DNA of 62,799 nucleotides from Thermoanaerobaculia bacterium (lineage in GTDB: Bacteria > Acidobacteriota > Thermoanaerobaculia > Multivoradales > Multivoraceae). Within the stretch, counting starts at the first letter, position 1. Each line of letters opens with the position of its first letter. Location of the stretch: assembly GCA_022826745.1 (NCBI GenBank), contig JAJDUI010000011.1:1-62799 (forward strand). Direction: 5' to 3'. The position numbers were made by a program, and so were the translations under genes. This document shows positions 44,215 to 53,997 of this stretch, piece after piece. The notes under the pieces are model-generated. The model had not been told where the DNA came from. It did not search any database and saw only the letters and a program-made list of their open reading frames with translations.

Positions 44215-45551
44215 CCGGTTTCCTCGCCGATCGCCCACAGGTGCCCGTCGGTGCGGATGTACCAGACGCCGCCGACGAGGGCGGGCGAGGCGATCGTCCG
44301 TTCGCCGATCCGGTTGACGTGGAGGAGTTCGAAGTCCGGCCCCTCCTTGATGACGAAGGTTTCGCCGTTGTCGTTGGTGAAGAAGATCTTGCCGTCGAAG
44401 GCGACCGGCGCGGCGGAGAAGCCTTCGCGCATCCGCTCGCCGAGGCGTTCCTGCCAGAGGACCTCGCCGGTCTTCGCTTCGTAGACGGTGATCACGCTCG
44501 CCATGTCGTTGACCATGTAGAGGTAGTCGCCGACGAGCATCGGCGCGACGACGAAGGGCGAACCCTTGGCCGCGCTCCAGACGATGCGGCTGTCCGTCAC
44601 GTCGCCATTGCCGCCGGGGCGAATCGCCAGGGTCGGTCCCGCGCGGCCCGAGGTGCTGAAGAGCAGGTCGTGGCCGACCACGGGGCTCGGGATGACCTCG
44701 AAGGTCGTGCCGCTGGCCCGCCACAGTTCGCGGCCGTCCTCGGGCGCGTAGGCGATCACGTGGTGCTGGCTGTTGACGATGATCTCGTCGCGCTCTTCGC
44801 CGTCGTCCGTCGTCACGGAGATCGCGGCCGGCGAACTCCAGCCGACCTGGGTGTCGCGCTCGGTTCGCCATAGCTCTTCGCCCGTACGGCGGTCGAACGC
44901 CGCGATGAAGGACGCGGAACGCTGCTGTTCCTGGACGATGATCAGGCGGTCTCCAAGCAGCAGCGGCGACGAGGCCGTGCCATGAAAGGCATTCAGCTCG
45001 CCGAACGACTTGTGCCAGACGATCTCGCCGTCCATGTCGAGCGCTAGCACGCCGTGGTTGCCGAGGTAGGCGTAGACCCGCTCGCCGTCCGTGGTAGGGG
45101 TCGATGAGGCGTGTCCGTTCTTCGGGTAGGCGCGCTCGGGGTTCGCGGCGGGCGCGGCGGTTGTCCAGAGACGTTCTCCGGTCTCCCGGTCGAAGGCGAG
45201 CACGGAGCGTTTGGCGCCGGCCGCTTCCGCGGTGGTCAGGAAGATGCGATCTCCCCAGACGATCGGCGAGGAGTTCCCCTTGCCGGGGACGGCGACCTTC
45301 CAGCGGACGTTCTCCTCCGGGCCCCAACGGTCGACGTAGCCGCTGCCGACAACGTCGCCCTGTCCGCTCGGGCCGCGCCAGCGCGGCCAGGTTTCGGCGG
45401 GATCGGCGGCGGCCGGCGTCATCCGCGCGCGTTCATTGGCGGCAGCGTTGGCGGCGGAAGAAGCCGCGGCGAGCCCCAGCAGCAGGAAGGCGGCGACGAA
45501 CAGTCGAATCGGCGTCATGCAGAGCATGCCTGAGGAAGTCGTGGAAGTCAT
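44211..45551 (-). CDS. PQQ/BamB-like beta-propeller protein, secreted
   Basis: A 446-aa propeller with repeats of the type GDRIFLTTAEAAG..VLAFDRETGERLW, YLGNHGVLALDMDGEIVW and GEVLWQERLGERMREGFS. A signal peptide (LFVAAFLLLGLAAASSAANA) precedes it. It matches the PQQ-binding-like/BamB outer-membrane-protein-assembly family by repeat type, but no cofactor-binding residues are clear, so a structural or lipoprotein-like role is as likely. The first Met (45551) or the internal MTPIRLF start near 45515 may be used. Confidence 0.82.
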   Translation of the reverse strand: MTSTTSSGMLCMTPIRLFVAAFLLLGLAAASSAANAAANERARMTPAAADPAETWPRWRGPSGQGDVVGSGYVDRWGPEENVRWKVAVPGKGNSSPIVWGDRIFLTTAEAAGAKRSVLAFDRETGERLWTTAAPAANPERAYPKNGHASSTPTTDGERVYAYLGNHGVLALDMDGEIVWHKSFGELNAFHGTASSPLLLGDRLIIVQEQQRSASFIAAFDRRTGEELWRTERDTQVGWSSPAAISVTTDDGEERDEIIVNSQHHVIAYAPEDGRELWRASGTTFEVIPSPVVGHDLLFSTSGRAGPTLAIRPGGNGDVTDSRIVWSAAKGSPFVVAPMLVGDYLYMVNDMASVITVYEAKTGEVLWQERLGERMREGFSAAPVAFDGKIFFTNDNGETFVIKEGPDFELLHVNRIGERTIASPALVGGVWYIRTDGHLWAIGEETG

Positions 45552-45679
45552 GGCGGAATGATAGAACCTCGGCGGCGCGTCCGCGCGCCGCCCGCGTCGC
45601 AGTCCGAGCGCCCGTCTTCGGGCGGTCGGATCGCCACCCTCGGGCTTGCCTGAACCCGGAAACCTAGGAAGAACCGAGA

Positions 45680-46672
45680 ATGAGCGACACCTTTCGAGCG
45701 GTCGTCGTCGACAAGGTCGACGATCAGCACACCGCCGGCCTGCGTGACCTAACGCTGGGCGACCTGCCCGAGCACGACGTTCTGGTCGATGTCGAGTACT
45801 CCACCCTGAACTACAAGGACGGCCTGGCGATCACAGGCGCCGCGCCGATCTGCCGTTCGGTGCCGATGGTCTGCGGGATCGACCTCGCGGGGACGGTGGC
45901 GGAGTCCGCGTCGGATTCGTTCTCGCCGGGCGACCGCGTGCTGGTCAATGGCTACGGGCTGAGCGAGAGCCACTGGGGCGGCTACTCGCAACGGGCCCGG
46001 ATGAAGTCGGAGTGGCTGGTTCCGGTGCCAGACGCCTTCACCAGCCAGCAGGCGATGGCGATCGGCACCGCCGGGTACACGGCGATGCTGTGCGTGATGG
46101 CGCTGCAGGATCACGGCGTCGTGCCGGAGAGCGGCGACGTCGTGGTCACCGGCGCCGCCGGCGGCGTGGGCTCGGTGGCGGTGGCGCTGCTGGCGCGGGC
46201 CGGCTATCGCGTGATCGCCTCCACCGGCCGCGAGGCGGAGCATGACTATCTGAGGAGCCTGGGCGCCGCCGACTTCATCGCCCGCGACACGCTGGCGGGG
46301 AAGCCCCGGCCGATCGGCCGGGAGAGCTGGGCTGGCGCGGTCGACGTCGTCGGCTCGGCGACGCTGGCGAACCTGATCGCCCAGACCCGCTACGGCGGTT
46401 GTGTGGCCGCCTGCGGACTGGCCGGCGGCATGGACCTGCCGTCGAGCGTCTATCCCTTCATCCTGCGCGGCGTCGTTCTCGCGGGCGTCGACTCCGTGAT
46501 GGCGCCAATGGACAAGCGCCTGGAAGCCTGGCGCCGGCTGGCGGCGGAGCTTCCGGCCGACCTGCTGTCCGAGATGACCTCGGTCGAGCCGATGAGCCGG
46601 ATCGAGGAGCTGGCAGCGTCGATCCTGGCGGGCCGGACGCGCGGCAGGGTGGTGGTCGACGTCAACGCGTGA
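45680..46672 (+). CDS. YhdH/AcuI-family acryloyl-CoA reductase-like MDR
   Basis: A 330-aa zinc-free medium-chain reductase. Seen: TLNYKDGLAITG, the GIDLAGTV block, SHWGGYSQRARMKSEWLVPVP, the cofactor motif VVVTGAAGGVGSVAVALLARAGY and the CGLAGGMDLPSSVYPFILRGVVLAGVDSVMAP segment. These match YhdH/AcuI, an NADPH-dependent acryloyl-CoA reductase. Soluble. ATG 45680, with an AGGAAG site upstream. The role in acrylate or propionate handling is inferred from family. Confidence 0.9.
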   Translation: MSDTFRAVVVDKVDDQHTAGLRDLTLGDLPEHDVLVDVEYSTLNYKDGLAITGAAPICRSVPMVCGIDLAGTVAESASDSFSPGDRVLVNGYGLSESHWGGYSQRARMKSEWLVPVPDAFTSQQAMAIGTAGYTAMLCVMALQDHGVVPESGDVVVTGAAGGVGSVAVALLARAGYRVIASTGREAEHDYLRSLGAADFIARDTLAGKPRPIGRESWAGAVDVVGSATLANLIAQTRYGGCVAACGLAGGMDLPSSVYPFILRGVVLAGVDSVMAPMDKRLEAWRRLAAELPADLLSEMTSVEPMSRIEELAASILAGRTRGRVVVDVNA

Positions 46673-46694
46673 CCAGCCTGGCGGGAGGAGTCGA

Positions 46695-48770
46695 ATGAAC
46701 CCGGGAACGCGGCTGGGAGTCCTGGCGGCGGCTCTCTGCCTGGTCGCTGCCCCCGTTGCGACATCGGCACAGGACAGCGAGTGGCCGGTGACCACCGGCG
46801 ACCGGGGCGGGCAACGCTACGCACCGCTCGACCAGATCGATGCCGGCAACGTCGTCGACCTGGAGATCGCCTGGCGCTGGTCGTCGCCCGACAACGATCG
46901 GGTGGCGGAGGATCGCCGGCTGCGCAGCCGCCGCATGCAGCCCGGCGGCAACCAGGTGACGCCGATCAAGATCGGCGACCGCCTCTACGCCACGACCGGC
47001 CTGAGCCAGATCGCCGCGCTCGATCCGGCGACCGGTGAGACGGAATGGGTCTACGACCCGGAGGCCTACGACGCCGGACGGCCCACGAACCTCGGTTTCG
47101 TTCATCGGGGCGCCAGTTACTGGGCCGGCAGGCCGGCCGCCGACGGCGCGGAAGAGGTGCCGGCGCGACTCTTCTACGGCACCGGCGACGCCCGGCTCCT
47201 GGCGGTCGATCCGTTCACCGGCGAACCGGTCGGCAGCTTCGGCGACGGCGGAGCGGTCGACCTGACCCAGGGCCTGCGCCGCGAGGTCCGTCGGCGCCGC
47301 GCCTACGCGGTGAGCTCGCCGGTCATGGTCTGCCGCGACACGGTGATCGTGGGCGCGTCGATATCGGACGCCCCGAACCACCCCGACGCGCCGCCCGGAG
47401 ACGTGCGCGGTTTCGACCCGGTGACCGGCGAACTGCGCTGGACCTTCCACTCGATTCCGGAGCCGGGGGAAGTCGGTCACGAGACCTGGGAGAACGACTC
47501 GTGGCAGTACACGGGCAACGCGAACGTCTGGACGCTGATCACCGCGGACGAGGACCTCGGCCTCGTCTACCTGCCGTTCGGCACGCCGACCAACGACTGG
47601 TACGGCGGCCACCGCCTGGGCGACAACCTCTTCGCCGAGAGCCTGGTGGCGCTCGACTGCGAGACCGGTGAACGCGGGTGGCACTTCCAGGCGATCCGCC
47701 ACGGCCTGTGGGACTACGACCTGGTGACTCCGCCCATCCTGGGCGACATCACCGTCGACGGCCGCGAACTCAAGGTCGCGGCGCAGCTCAGCAAGCAGGG
47801 CTTCGTCTATGTCTTCGACGCCGACAGCGGCGAGCCGGTGTGGCCGATCGAGGACCGTCCGGTGCCGCGGAGCACGGTGCCCGGCGAGCGCTCGGCACGG
47901 ACTCAGCCGTTCCCGACGAAGCCGCCGGCATACGAACGCCAGGGCATGCACGAAGGCCAGTTGATCGACTTCACACCGGAGATCCTCGAGCGGGCGAAGG
48001 AGATCCTGGAGCAGTACGACTACGGTCCGCTCTACACGCCGCCCTCGCTGCGGGGTACCTGGCAGGTGCCCGGATGGGGCGGCGGCGCGAGCTGGCCCGG
48101 CGGCGCCTTCGATCCGGAGACGGGCTGGCTCTACGTGCCTTCCTTTAACCGGCCGGTGGTGCTGACGATCAAGAAGCCGGACGCGGCGCGATCGTCCTTC
48201 GACTACATCGGTTCGATCCAGACGACTCCTCCCGGCCCGTTCGGCCTGCCGATCGTCAAGCCGCCGTACACGCGGCTGACCGCCTACGACCTGAACCGTG
48301 GCGAGATCGAGTGGATGAGGCCGCTGGGCGAGGGGCCGACCGGGCATCCGGCGATCCGCGATCTGGACCTGGGGCCGATGGGCTCGGGGTCCCGCGCTCA
48401 TGTGCTGCTCACGCCTGAGCTGCTGTTCGTGGGCCTGGAGGCGACGGTTCACCCGGACGCGGAGATGGAAACCGCATCGCTGGACCTGGCGTCGACGGCC
48501 CTCGAGGAACTGGCCGTGGCGAACGAAGAGCAGGCGGCGGCGCTCGCCGAGATCGCGGCGAGCCGCGACTGGCGCTTCGAGCCGTCGACGTTCTCGGCTC
48601 TCGACAAGAAGACGGGCGAGACGGTCTGGTCGGTGGAGATCGAAGCCGGCGTCGGCGGGTCGCCGATGACCTACCTGCATGAGGGTCGTCAGTACGTGGT
48701 CCTCGCCGTCGGTGGCAGCGGGGTGCCGTCAGAGTTGATCGCCTTCGCGCTGCCGGGAGAAACAGGCTGA
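46695..48770 (+). CDS. PQQ-dependent dehydrogenase (glucose/quinate family, soluble)
   Basis: A 691-aa secreted quinoprotein. Signal peptide ([20 protein letters not shown]). The first domain has [19 protein letters not shown] and the active-site region [20 protein letters not shown], the usual family motif. Unlike the membrane glucose dehydrogenase it has no N-terminal transmembrane region, so it is periplasmic. It oxidises an alcohol or sugar with PQQ; electrons go to a cytochrome. Located 22 bp after the YhdH-like gene. Confidence 0.88.
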   Translation: MNPGTRLGVLAAALCLVAAPVATSAQDSEWPVTTGDRGGQRYAPLDQIDAGNVVDLEIAWRWSSPDNDRVAEDRRLRSRRMQPGGNQVTPIKIGDRLYATTGLSQIAALDPATGETEWVYDPEAYDAGRPTNLGFVHRGASYWAGRPAADGAEEVPARLFYGTGDARLLAVDPFTGEPVGSFGDGGAVDLTQGLRREVRRRRAYAVSSPVMVCRDTVIVGASISDAPNHPDAPPGDVRGFDPVTGELRWTFHSIPEPGEVGHETWENDSWQYTGNANVWTLITADEDLGLVYLPFGTPTNDWYGGHRLGDNLFAESLVALDCETGERGWHFQAIRHGLWDYDLVTPPILGDITVDGRELKVAAQLSKQGFVYVFDADSGEPVWPIEDRPVPRSTVPGERSARTQPFPTKPPAYERQGMHEGQLIDFTPEILERAKEILEQYDYGPLYTPPSLRGTWQVPGWGGGASWPGGAFDPETGWLYVPSFNRPVVLTIKKPDAARSSFDYIGSIQTTPPGPFGLPIVKPPYTRLTAYDLNRGEIEWMRPLGEGPTGHPAIRDLDLGPMGSGSRAHVLLTPELLFVGLEATVHPDAEMETASLDLASTALEELAVANEEQAAALAEIAASRDWRFEPSTFSALDKKTGETVWSVEIEAGVGGSPMTYLHEGRQYVVLAVGGSGVPSELIAFALPGETG

Positions 48771-48831
48771 GTTTCCGCGCGTACAATCCCTCGGGCACCT
48801 TTCCCGCACCGAGCAACGAAGGAGAACGAAG

Positions 48832-49803
48832 ATGTGGCGAACTGGCGAACGGACGAACCGACGGTGTTTTGCGGTGGTGGCCGCCTGCGCTTTCCTGTTG
48901 GCATCGGTAGGGGGAGCGGCGATGGCCGGTGACCTGATGGACCGAGTGGAGCACGGCTACGCCGACTCGAACGGCGTGAAAATCCACTACGCCTCGATCG
49001 GCGAGGGTCCGCTCGTCGTCATGATCCACGGCTTCCCGGACTTCTGGTACTCGTGGCGCGACCAGATGGAGGCGCTGTCAAGCGACTTCCAGGTCGTGGC
49101 GATCGACCAGCGCGGCTACAACAAGAGCGACTCGCCCGACGGCGAAGAGAACTACGACATGCGCTACCTCGTCGGCGACGTGGCGGCGGTGATCCGCCAC
49201 CTCGGCCGGGACAAGGCGACGATCGTCGGCCACGACTGGGGCGGCGCGGTCGCCTGGCAGTTCGCGTTCCACGTGCCGCAGATGACGGAGCGGCTGATCA
49301 TCCTGAACCTGCCGCACCCGAACGGCATGGGCCGGGAACTCGCGAACAACCAGGAGCAGCAGCAGAACAGCGGCTACGCCCGCAAGTTCCAGGAAGGCAA
49401 GGCCAGCGACCCGGACATCTTCTTCGGCATGCCGATGAACGCGATGACGCTCTCCGGCTGGGTGCAGGACGAGGACGCGAGAGCGCACTACCAGGCGGCG
49501 TTCGAGCGCTCCGACTTCGACGCCATGCTGGCCTACTACAAGCGGAACTACCCGAGCGAAGACGGCGGCGGCATCGGCCAGGCACCGGGCCAGGAGCTGC
49601 CCCGCCTGGGCATGCCGGTACTCCAGTTCCACGGCCTGGAAGACGCCGCCCTGCACTCGGACGGCCTGAACAACACCTGGGACTGGCTCGACAGCGACCT
49701 GACGTTGGTCACCGTGCCGGGCGCGAGCCACTTCGTACAGCAGGACGCCGCCGAGCTCGTGTCGACCACGATGAAGTGGTGGCTGCTGTCGCGGGTGGAG
49801 TAG
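48832..49803 (+). CDS. alpha/beta hydrolase, epoxide hydrolase-like, exported
   Basis: A 323-aa hydrolase with signal peptide ([20 protein letters not shown]). [10 protein letters not shown] oxyanion motif, nucleophile Asp in [12 protein letters not shown], and GASHFVQQ near the C-terminus with the catalytic His. These match soluble epoxide hydrolase/haloalkane dehalogenase-like enzymes; Asp as nucleophile fits either. Its signal suggests a periplasmic enzyme. Start ATG 48832, with GGAGAACGAAG upstream. Confidence 0.88.
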   Translation: MWRTGERTNRRCFAVVAACAFLLASVGGAAMAGDLMDRVEHGYADSNGVKIHYASIGEGPLVVMIHGFPDFWYSWRDQMEALSSDFQVVAIDQRGYNKSDSPDGEENYDMRYLVGDVAAVIRHLGRDKATIVGHDWGGAVAWQFAFHVPQMTERLIILNLPHPNGMGRELANNQEQQQNSGYARKFQEGKASDPDIFFGMPMNAMTLSGWVQDEDARAHYQAAFERSDFDAMLAYYKRNYPSEDGGGIGQAPGQELPRLGMPVLQFHGLEDAALHSDGLNNTWDWLDSDLTLVTVPGASHFVQQDAAELVSTTMKWWLLSRVE

Positions 49804-49827
49804 GGCCGCCGCCGACAGGCGCTGGAC

Positions 49828-50901
49828 CTACCAGCGCGGCCGCGTACTGACGTACGCCGGGTCGTCCGTCAGTTGGACGATCTCGCCTGTCTCGATCTCG
49901 ATCTTCCAGATCTCCCAGTTCCCGGAGCGGTCCGACTCAAAGACGATCCAGCGGCCGTCGCGGGAAAACCAGGGGTGGCCGTCGTTGGCCTCGGACGCGG
50001 TCAGCCGGCGCTGGTTCGAGCCGTCGATGTTGGCGAGGAAGATGTCGTCCGTCGGGCCGGTCTGGTTCGTCTGCCAGGCGATCGTCTGGCCGTCGGGTGA
50101 GACGGCCGGGCGGCGGTGGCGGTGTTCGCGGTCGGTGAGGGCGGTGTAGGTGCCCTGGCCGTAGCCGTCGAAGCGGATGATCGCGATCTCCATCCGCCGT
50201 TCGCCGTTCTCGGGCTCGTCTTCGGCCTGGAACAGGACGGCCCGCCCGAGGCCGACACCGTTGCCGACCGCGAGAGTCGTCGTGTTCGAGGCGTCGATCC
50301 GGCGGCGGTCGCTCAGCTCGAGGATCAGGCCCTTGTTGAAGCCATCGCCCTCAGGACAGTTCCGGGCGTAGACGAGCTGCCGGGTGATCGGCGAGATGCT
50401 GGCGTGGTGGACGGCGCAGTCCTCGACCTCGCGCAGCACTTCCCGCTCGCCGGTCGCGAGATCCTCGCTGAAGATGCGGGCGCCGGCCTCGACGCCGGCT
50501 TCGGCGTCGGTGAACTCGGCGTAGACGACGCTCTTGAGGTCGAAGGTCAACGAAGGGTGGTCCAGGTGCTGTGGAACACCCCTGCGCACCAGACGCACGC
50601 CGCTGCCGTCGCCTTCCATGATCCAGATGTCGGCCCCGCCGTAGAAGCCGGGGATGGTGGGCGTGGCCCCGGTGTTCGCGAAGCGCTGGAAGACGATCGG
50701 CGCCGTGAACTCCGGCTCTGCCGCCGCCGGTGGGGTCTCGGCTGCGTCGCCGGCCGGCGCCGCGTCGTTGGCGCCGCAACCGAGCGCCGTCGCCGCGATC
50801 AGAAGCGCGATGGCGGCCGGCGAGCGGTGACGTCCGACCGCCCTCGGACGGGCGCTCGGACCGTGACGCTGGTGACGAGCGGACGCGCCACCAGGGTTCA
50901 C
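49828..50901 (-). CDS. TolB/PD40-like propeller lipoprotein
   Basis: A 357-aa lipoprotein (lipobox ATALGC) with WD40-like/PD40 repeats: DGQTIAWQTNQTGPTDDIFLANIDGSNQRRLT and DGRWIVFESDRSGNWEIWKIEIETGEIVQLT. These repeats are typical of TolB-like propellers. It starts at GTG 50901, overlapping the stop of the cytochrome/Cu-monooxygenase-like gene by 4 bp (GTGA), so the two are co-translated. Role unknown, perhaps ligand binding in the periplasm. Confidence 0.85.
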   Translation of the reverse strand: MNPGGASARHQRHGPSARPRAVGRHRSPAAIALLIAATALGCGANDAAPAGDAAETPPAAAEPEFTAPIVFQRFANTGATPTIPGFYGGADIWIMEGDGSGVRLVRRGVPQHLDHPSLTFDLKSVVYAEFTDAEAGVEAGARIFSEDLATGEREVLREVEDCAVHHASISPITRQLVYARNCPEGDGFNKGLILELSDRRRIDASNTTTLAVGNGVGLGRAVLFQAEDEPENGERRMEIAIIRFDGYGQGTYTALTDREHRHRRPAVSPDGQTIAWQTNQTGPTDDIFLANIDGSNQRRLTASEANDGHPWFSRDGRWIVFESDRSGNWEIWKIEIETGEIVQLTDDPAYVSTRPRW

Positions 50902-52139
50902 TGCCCGGCGGGACCCGCCGGTGTCGCCGCTTTGGTGGCGGCGCTGTCGGCGGCGACGTAGTCGATGAAGCCGATCAGCATCTCGTCGGTCGAATCGGCG
51001 CCCCAGGTGACATCGACGGTCGGGTCCGGGTTGTGCGGGTTGTCGGCCGAGTTGTCGAACGAAGCCGAGACCTCGACCCGCGTGCCGGCCGGCAGCCGCA
51101 TCGGCTCGGCCAGGTCGTAGGCCATCTGCCAGTTGAAGTCGTAGCGGCTGACGCTCAGGAGCTCCCGCTGCTCACCGTTGGGCAGGAAGGCGGTGTACTT
51201 CATCGACTTGCCGCGGTAGTGCATGTGGGGCGTGAACGAGCGGATCACCACGTCCTGGTCGAAGACGTGGGTCGCCTGCGCCCGGTAGTCCGCTTCGCCG
51301 GCCGGGATGTGGAACCTGTTGTTGACGATCCAGAGGTTGACCAGCTCCCTCTCGACCTCTTCCGGCTCGGCGAACCAGAGGGCTACGCGGGTCCTGTCGG
51401 TCGCCGCCGTGCCGTTCGGGTGGTAGTGGAAGTCGCCGATCAGGTTGCGGCCCTTCGGCAGCAGGCGGCCGGTGCCGGGCGGGAAGTGCTGGGGCGCGAA
51501 GCCCGTGGCCCAGGCGCCGACCCAGCCTTCCTGGACCGGGCTGTTCTCGCTGGCCCGCCAGAGGATGAAGTGGTGAAGCACCGTGCGGTCGCCGGCCTGG
51601 ACCTCGACTGCGCGGATCCAGCGATCCTCCTCGAATCCGGTCACGATCGGCACGTCGAGGAACTCGTCCGGTCCTTCGGCGGCCACCTCGTGGGGATCGA
51701 ACTCGAACACCCAGTCCGGCTCGCCGAACGTCCACTCGCCTTCCTTCTCGGGCTTCCTGTAGACGGGCTCGTCCCCTTCGCCGCGGGGCGCGCCGTTCGC
51801 CGCCCAGCGGGTGATCGCCGCGATCTCGTCGTCGCTCAGGCTGATGTCGTTGGCCCACGGCCCGTAGCCCGGGTCGGCGTCCCAGGGCGGCATGTCGCGA
51901 TTCTCGACCGCGCGGGCGATCGACCGGGCCCACGGCCGCGCCTCGCGGTAGGTCCTCAGCGACATCGGCCCGATCTCGTCGGGCTGGTGGCAGGAGGCGC
52001 AGTTCGCGTGGAGGATCGGCGCGACGTCGTCGACGAAGGTGGGCTGGTCCAGGTTCAGGCCCGCGGCGAGGGCGGGCGTCAGCAGGAGGGCGGTCGCCGC
52101 GGCGGTCGCGGGTCGGATCAGGCGGGAGGCTCGGTTCAT
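50898..52139 (-). CDS. cytochrome c / type II copper monooxygenase-like fusion, copy 2
   Basis: A 413-aa periplasmic protein with a signal peptide (AAATALLLTPALAAG). An N-terminal heme-c site C47-A-S-C50-H51 is followed by a copper-type-II ascorbate-dependent monooxygenase-like domain with VLHHFILW, FHYHPNG and TPHMHYRGKS His motifs. The fold resembles DBH/PHM-like proteins, which insert oxygen into C-H bonds; substrate unknown. It is closely similar to the gene at 52253-53824, and clearly a tandem duplicate. Confidence 0.82.
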   Translation of the reverse strand: MNRASRLIRPATAAATALLLTPALAAGLNLDQPTFVDDVAPILHANCASCHQPDEIGPMSLRTYREARPWARSIARAVENRDMPPWDADPGYGPWANDISLSDDEIAAITRWAANGAPRGEGDEPVYRKPEKEGEWTFGEPDWVFEFDPHEVAAEGPDEFLDVPIVTGFEEDRWIRAVEVQAGDRTVLHHFILWRASENSPVQEGWVGAWATGFAPQHFPPGTGRLLPKGRNLIGDFHYHPNGTAATDRTRVALWFAEPEEVERELVNLWIVNNRFHIPAGEADYRAQATHVFDQDVVIRSFTPHMHYRGKSMKYTAFLPNGEQRELLSVSRYDFNWQMAYDLAEPMRLPAGTRVEVSASFDNSADNPHNPDPTVDVTWGADSTDEMLIGFIDYVAADSAATKAATPAGPAGQ

Positions 52140-52215
52140 GGACGATGCTCCAGGGCCGGTGACGGTTGCGTTGAGGGCTGTCCCGCCATTGTACGCAAAG
52201 CTGGCTGTCGGGTCA

Positions 52216-52238
52216 GGAACGCCGGTACACCCGGTTCC
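52216..52238 (-). terminator. hairpin between tandem paralogs
   Basis: GGAAC(g)CCGG...CCGG/GTTCC, an imperfect hairpin downstream of copy 1 and upstream of copy 2. It could terminate or attenuate transcription between the duplicates, but there is no T-tract. Confidence 0.35.
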
Positions 52239-52252
52239 TGCGGCGCAGGCTC

Positions 52253-53824
52253 CTAGCCGGTCGGCAGCGTCGACGGCGTCTCGTTCTCGGCCGGCGTGCC
52301 GATCACCTCGCCCGGTCCCATGTTCATTCGCAGCGTGCCGTCTTCCTGGATAGAGCCCTTGAGCTGCATCGTGTTGCCGGGCGTCTGCGCGGTAGCGGTC
52401 ACGTTGTCGCCTTCCCAGACGATGTCGACGATCGGCGCCGGCAGCACGAGGGTGCCGAACTGAACGAACCAGCCGCCCGGCACGCCGCCTCGCGGCAGGA
52501 GCATGGCGGTCGGTTCGGGACCCTTGCCGGGCTCGCGCTGGACGTCGAAGCGCCACGCCTGGCCGGGATGGGTCTGGGCGAGCTCCGCCAGCTTGGCGAT
52601 CACCGGGCTCGCCGGCTTCGGACTGACGCCCTCGGCGGCCACGAAGTCGACGAAGCCGATCAGCATCTCGTCGGTCGAGTCGGTTCCCCAGGTGACGTCG
52701 ATCGTCGGGTCCGGGTTGTGCGGATTGTCGGCCGAGTTGTCCCAGTGGGCGGTGACCTCGATCCGGGTGCCGGCCGGGAGGGCGACCGGCTCGACGAAGT
52801 TGTAGCCCGTCTGCCAGTTGAAGTCGTAGCGGCTGACGCTGAGCAACTCCATCTCGTCGCCGTTGGGCAGGAACGCGGTGTACTTCGCGTCCTTGCCGCG
52901 GTAGTGCATGTGGGGCGTCAGCGAACGGATGACGACGTCCTCGGTGAAGACGTGGTTGGCCCGCGCCTGGTAGTTCGGCTCGCCGGCGGGGATCCTGAAC
53001 GTGGAGTTCATCACCCAGAGGTTGATCAGTTCCTTTTCGACCTCGTCCGGCTCGGCGAACCAGACGCCGATGCGGGTCTTGTCGGTCGCCGCGGTGCCGT
53101 TCGGGTGGTAGTGGAAGTCGCCGATCAGGTTCTGGCCCTTGGGCACCAGGCGCGCCGTTCCGGCCGGAAACTCGTTCGGCCGCGCGCCGGCGGCCCAGGC
53201 GTCGATCCAGGCATCCTGGACCTCGCTGCCCGGGGCGGCGCGCCAGAGGATGAAGTGGTGGACGACTTCGCGGGCGCCGGGCTGAACCTCGATCGCCCGG
53301 ATCCAGCGGTCCTCGTTCCAGCCGGTCTCGACCGGGAGCATGGCGAACTCGTCGGGACCGTCGGCGGCGACCTCGAAGGGATCGAACTCGTAGACCCAGT
53401 CCGGCTCGCCGAACGCCCAGCCGGCCTCTCGCGCCGGCGCCTCGTAGACGGGCTCCTCGCCATCGCCGCGGGGAGCGCCGCTGCTTGCCCAGCGGGTGAT
53501 CGCCGCGATCTCGTCGTCGCTCAGGGAGATGTCGTTTGTGAAGGGGCCGTAGCCGGGGTCGGCGTCCCACGGCGGCATGTCGCGGTTCTCGACCGCGCGG
53601 GCGATCGAGCGCGCCCAGGGCCGCACCTCGCGGTAGGTGCGGAGCGACATCGGGGCGATCTCCTCCGGCTGGTGGCACGACGCGCAGTTCTCGTGGAGGA
53701 TCGGCGCGATGTCGTCGACGAACGTCGGCTGCTCCAGGTTGAGGGCGAGGCCCGTCGCTGGCAGGGCGAGCAATCCGAGCGCGACGGTGGTTGCCGCGGG
53801 AACGCGACAGGGGATCCGGTTCAT
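52253..53824 (-). CDS. cytochrome c / type II copper monooxygenase-like fusion, copy 1
   Basis: A 523-aa paralog of the downstream gene, with the same layout: signal peptide, heme-c CASCH motif (residues 49-53), copper motifs HHFILW, FHYHPNG and TPHMHYRGK. Most N-terminal residues match the other copy. It has about 110 more residues at the C-terminus (from VIAKLAELAQTHPGQ), a beta-rich part ending in MGPGEVIG. Periplasmic. Start ATG 53824. The function is inferred from the domain type; the substrate is unknown. It is divergent from the diheme cytochrome. Confidence 0.82.
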   Translation of the reverse strand: MNRIPCRVPAATTVALGLLALPATGLALNLEQPTFVDDIAPILHENCASCHQPEEIAPMSLRTYREVRPWARSIARAVENRDMPPWDADPGYGPFTNDISLSDDEIAAITRWASSGAPRGDGEEPVYEAPAREAGWAFGEPDWVYEFDPFEVAADGPDEFAMLPVETGWNEDRWIRAIEVQPGAREVVHHFILWRAAPGSEVQDAWIDAWAAGARPNEFPAGTARLVPKGQNLIGDFHYHPNGTAATDKTRIGVWFAEPDEVEKELINLWVMNSTFRIPAGEPNYQARANHVFTEDVVIRSLTPHMHYRGKDAKYTAFLPNGDEMELLSVSRYDFNWQTGYNFVEPVALPAGTRIEVTAHWDNSADNPHNPDPTIDVTWGTDSTDEMLIGFVDFVAAEGVSPKPASPVIAKLAELAQTHPGQAWRFDVQREPGKGPEPTAMLLPRGGVPGGWFVQFGTLVLPAPIVDIVWEGDNVTATAQTPGNTMQLKGSIQEDGTLRMNMGPGEVIGTPAENETPSTLPTG

Positions 53825-53997
53825 GTTCGTGTCCTTGCGAGTCGGGTGGAGAAGCTCATGCAACCTTGCGGATGCCGGATGCGTCTACGACTTGGAGCGC
53901 CGGCGCATCCGACGTGGCTTGCACGGTACCGGACTATACGGCGCTCCGGCTCTCGGGTTTCGTCCTGCGCGATGGTCCGGGTGCTACGCTCACCGCC

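Noticed and set aside
46695..48770. Lanthanide signature in the glucose-type PQQ dehydrogenase (WDYD)
   Set aside because: The D-Y-D sequence is usual in this calcium-type family, so it is not informative there.
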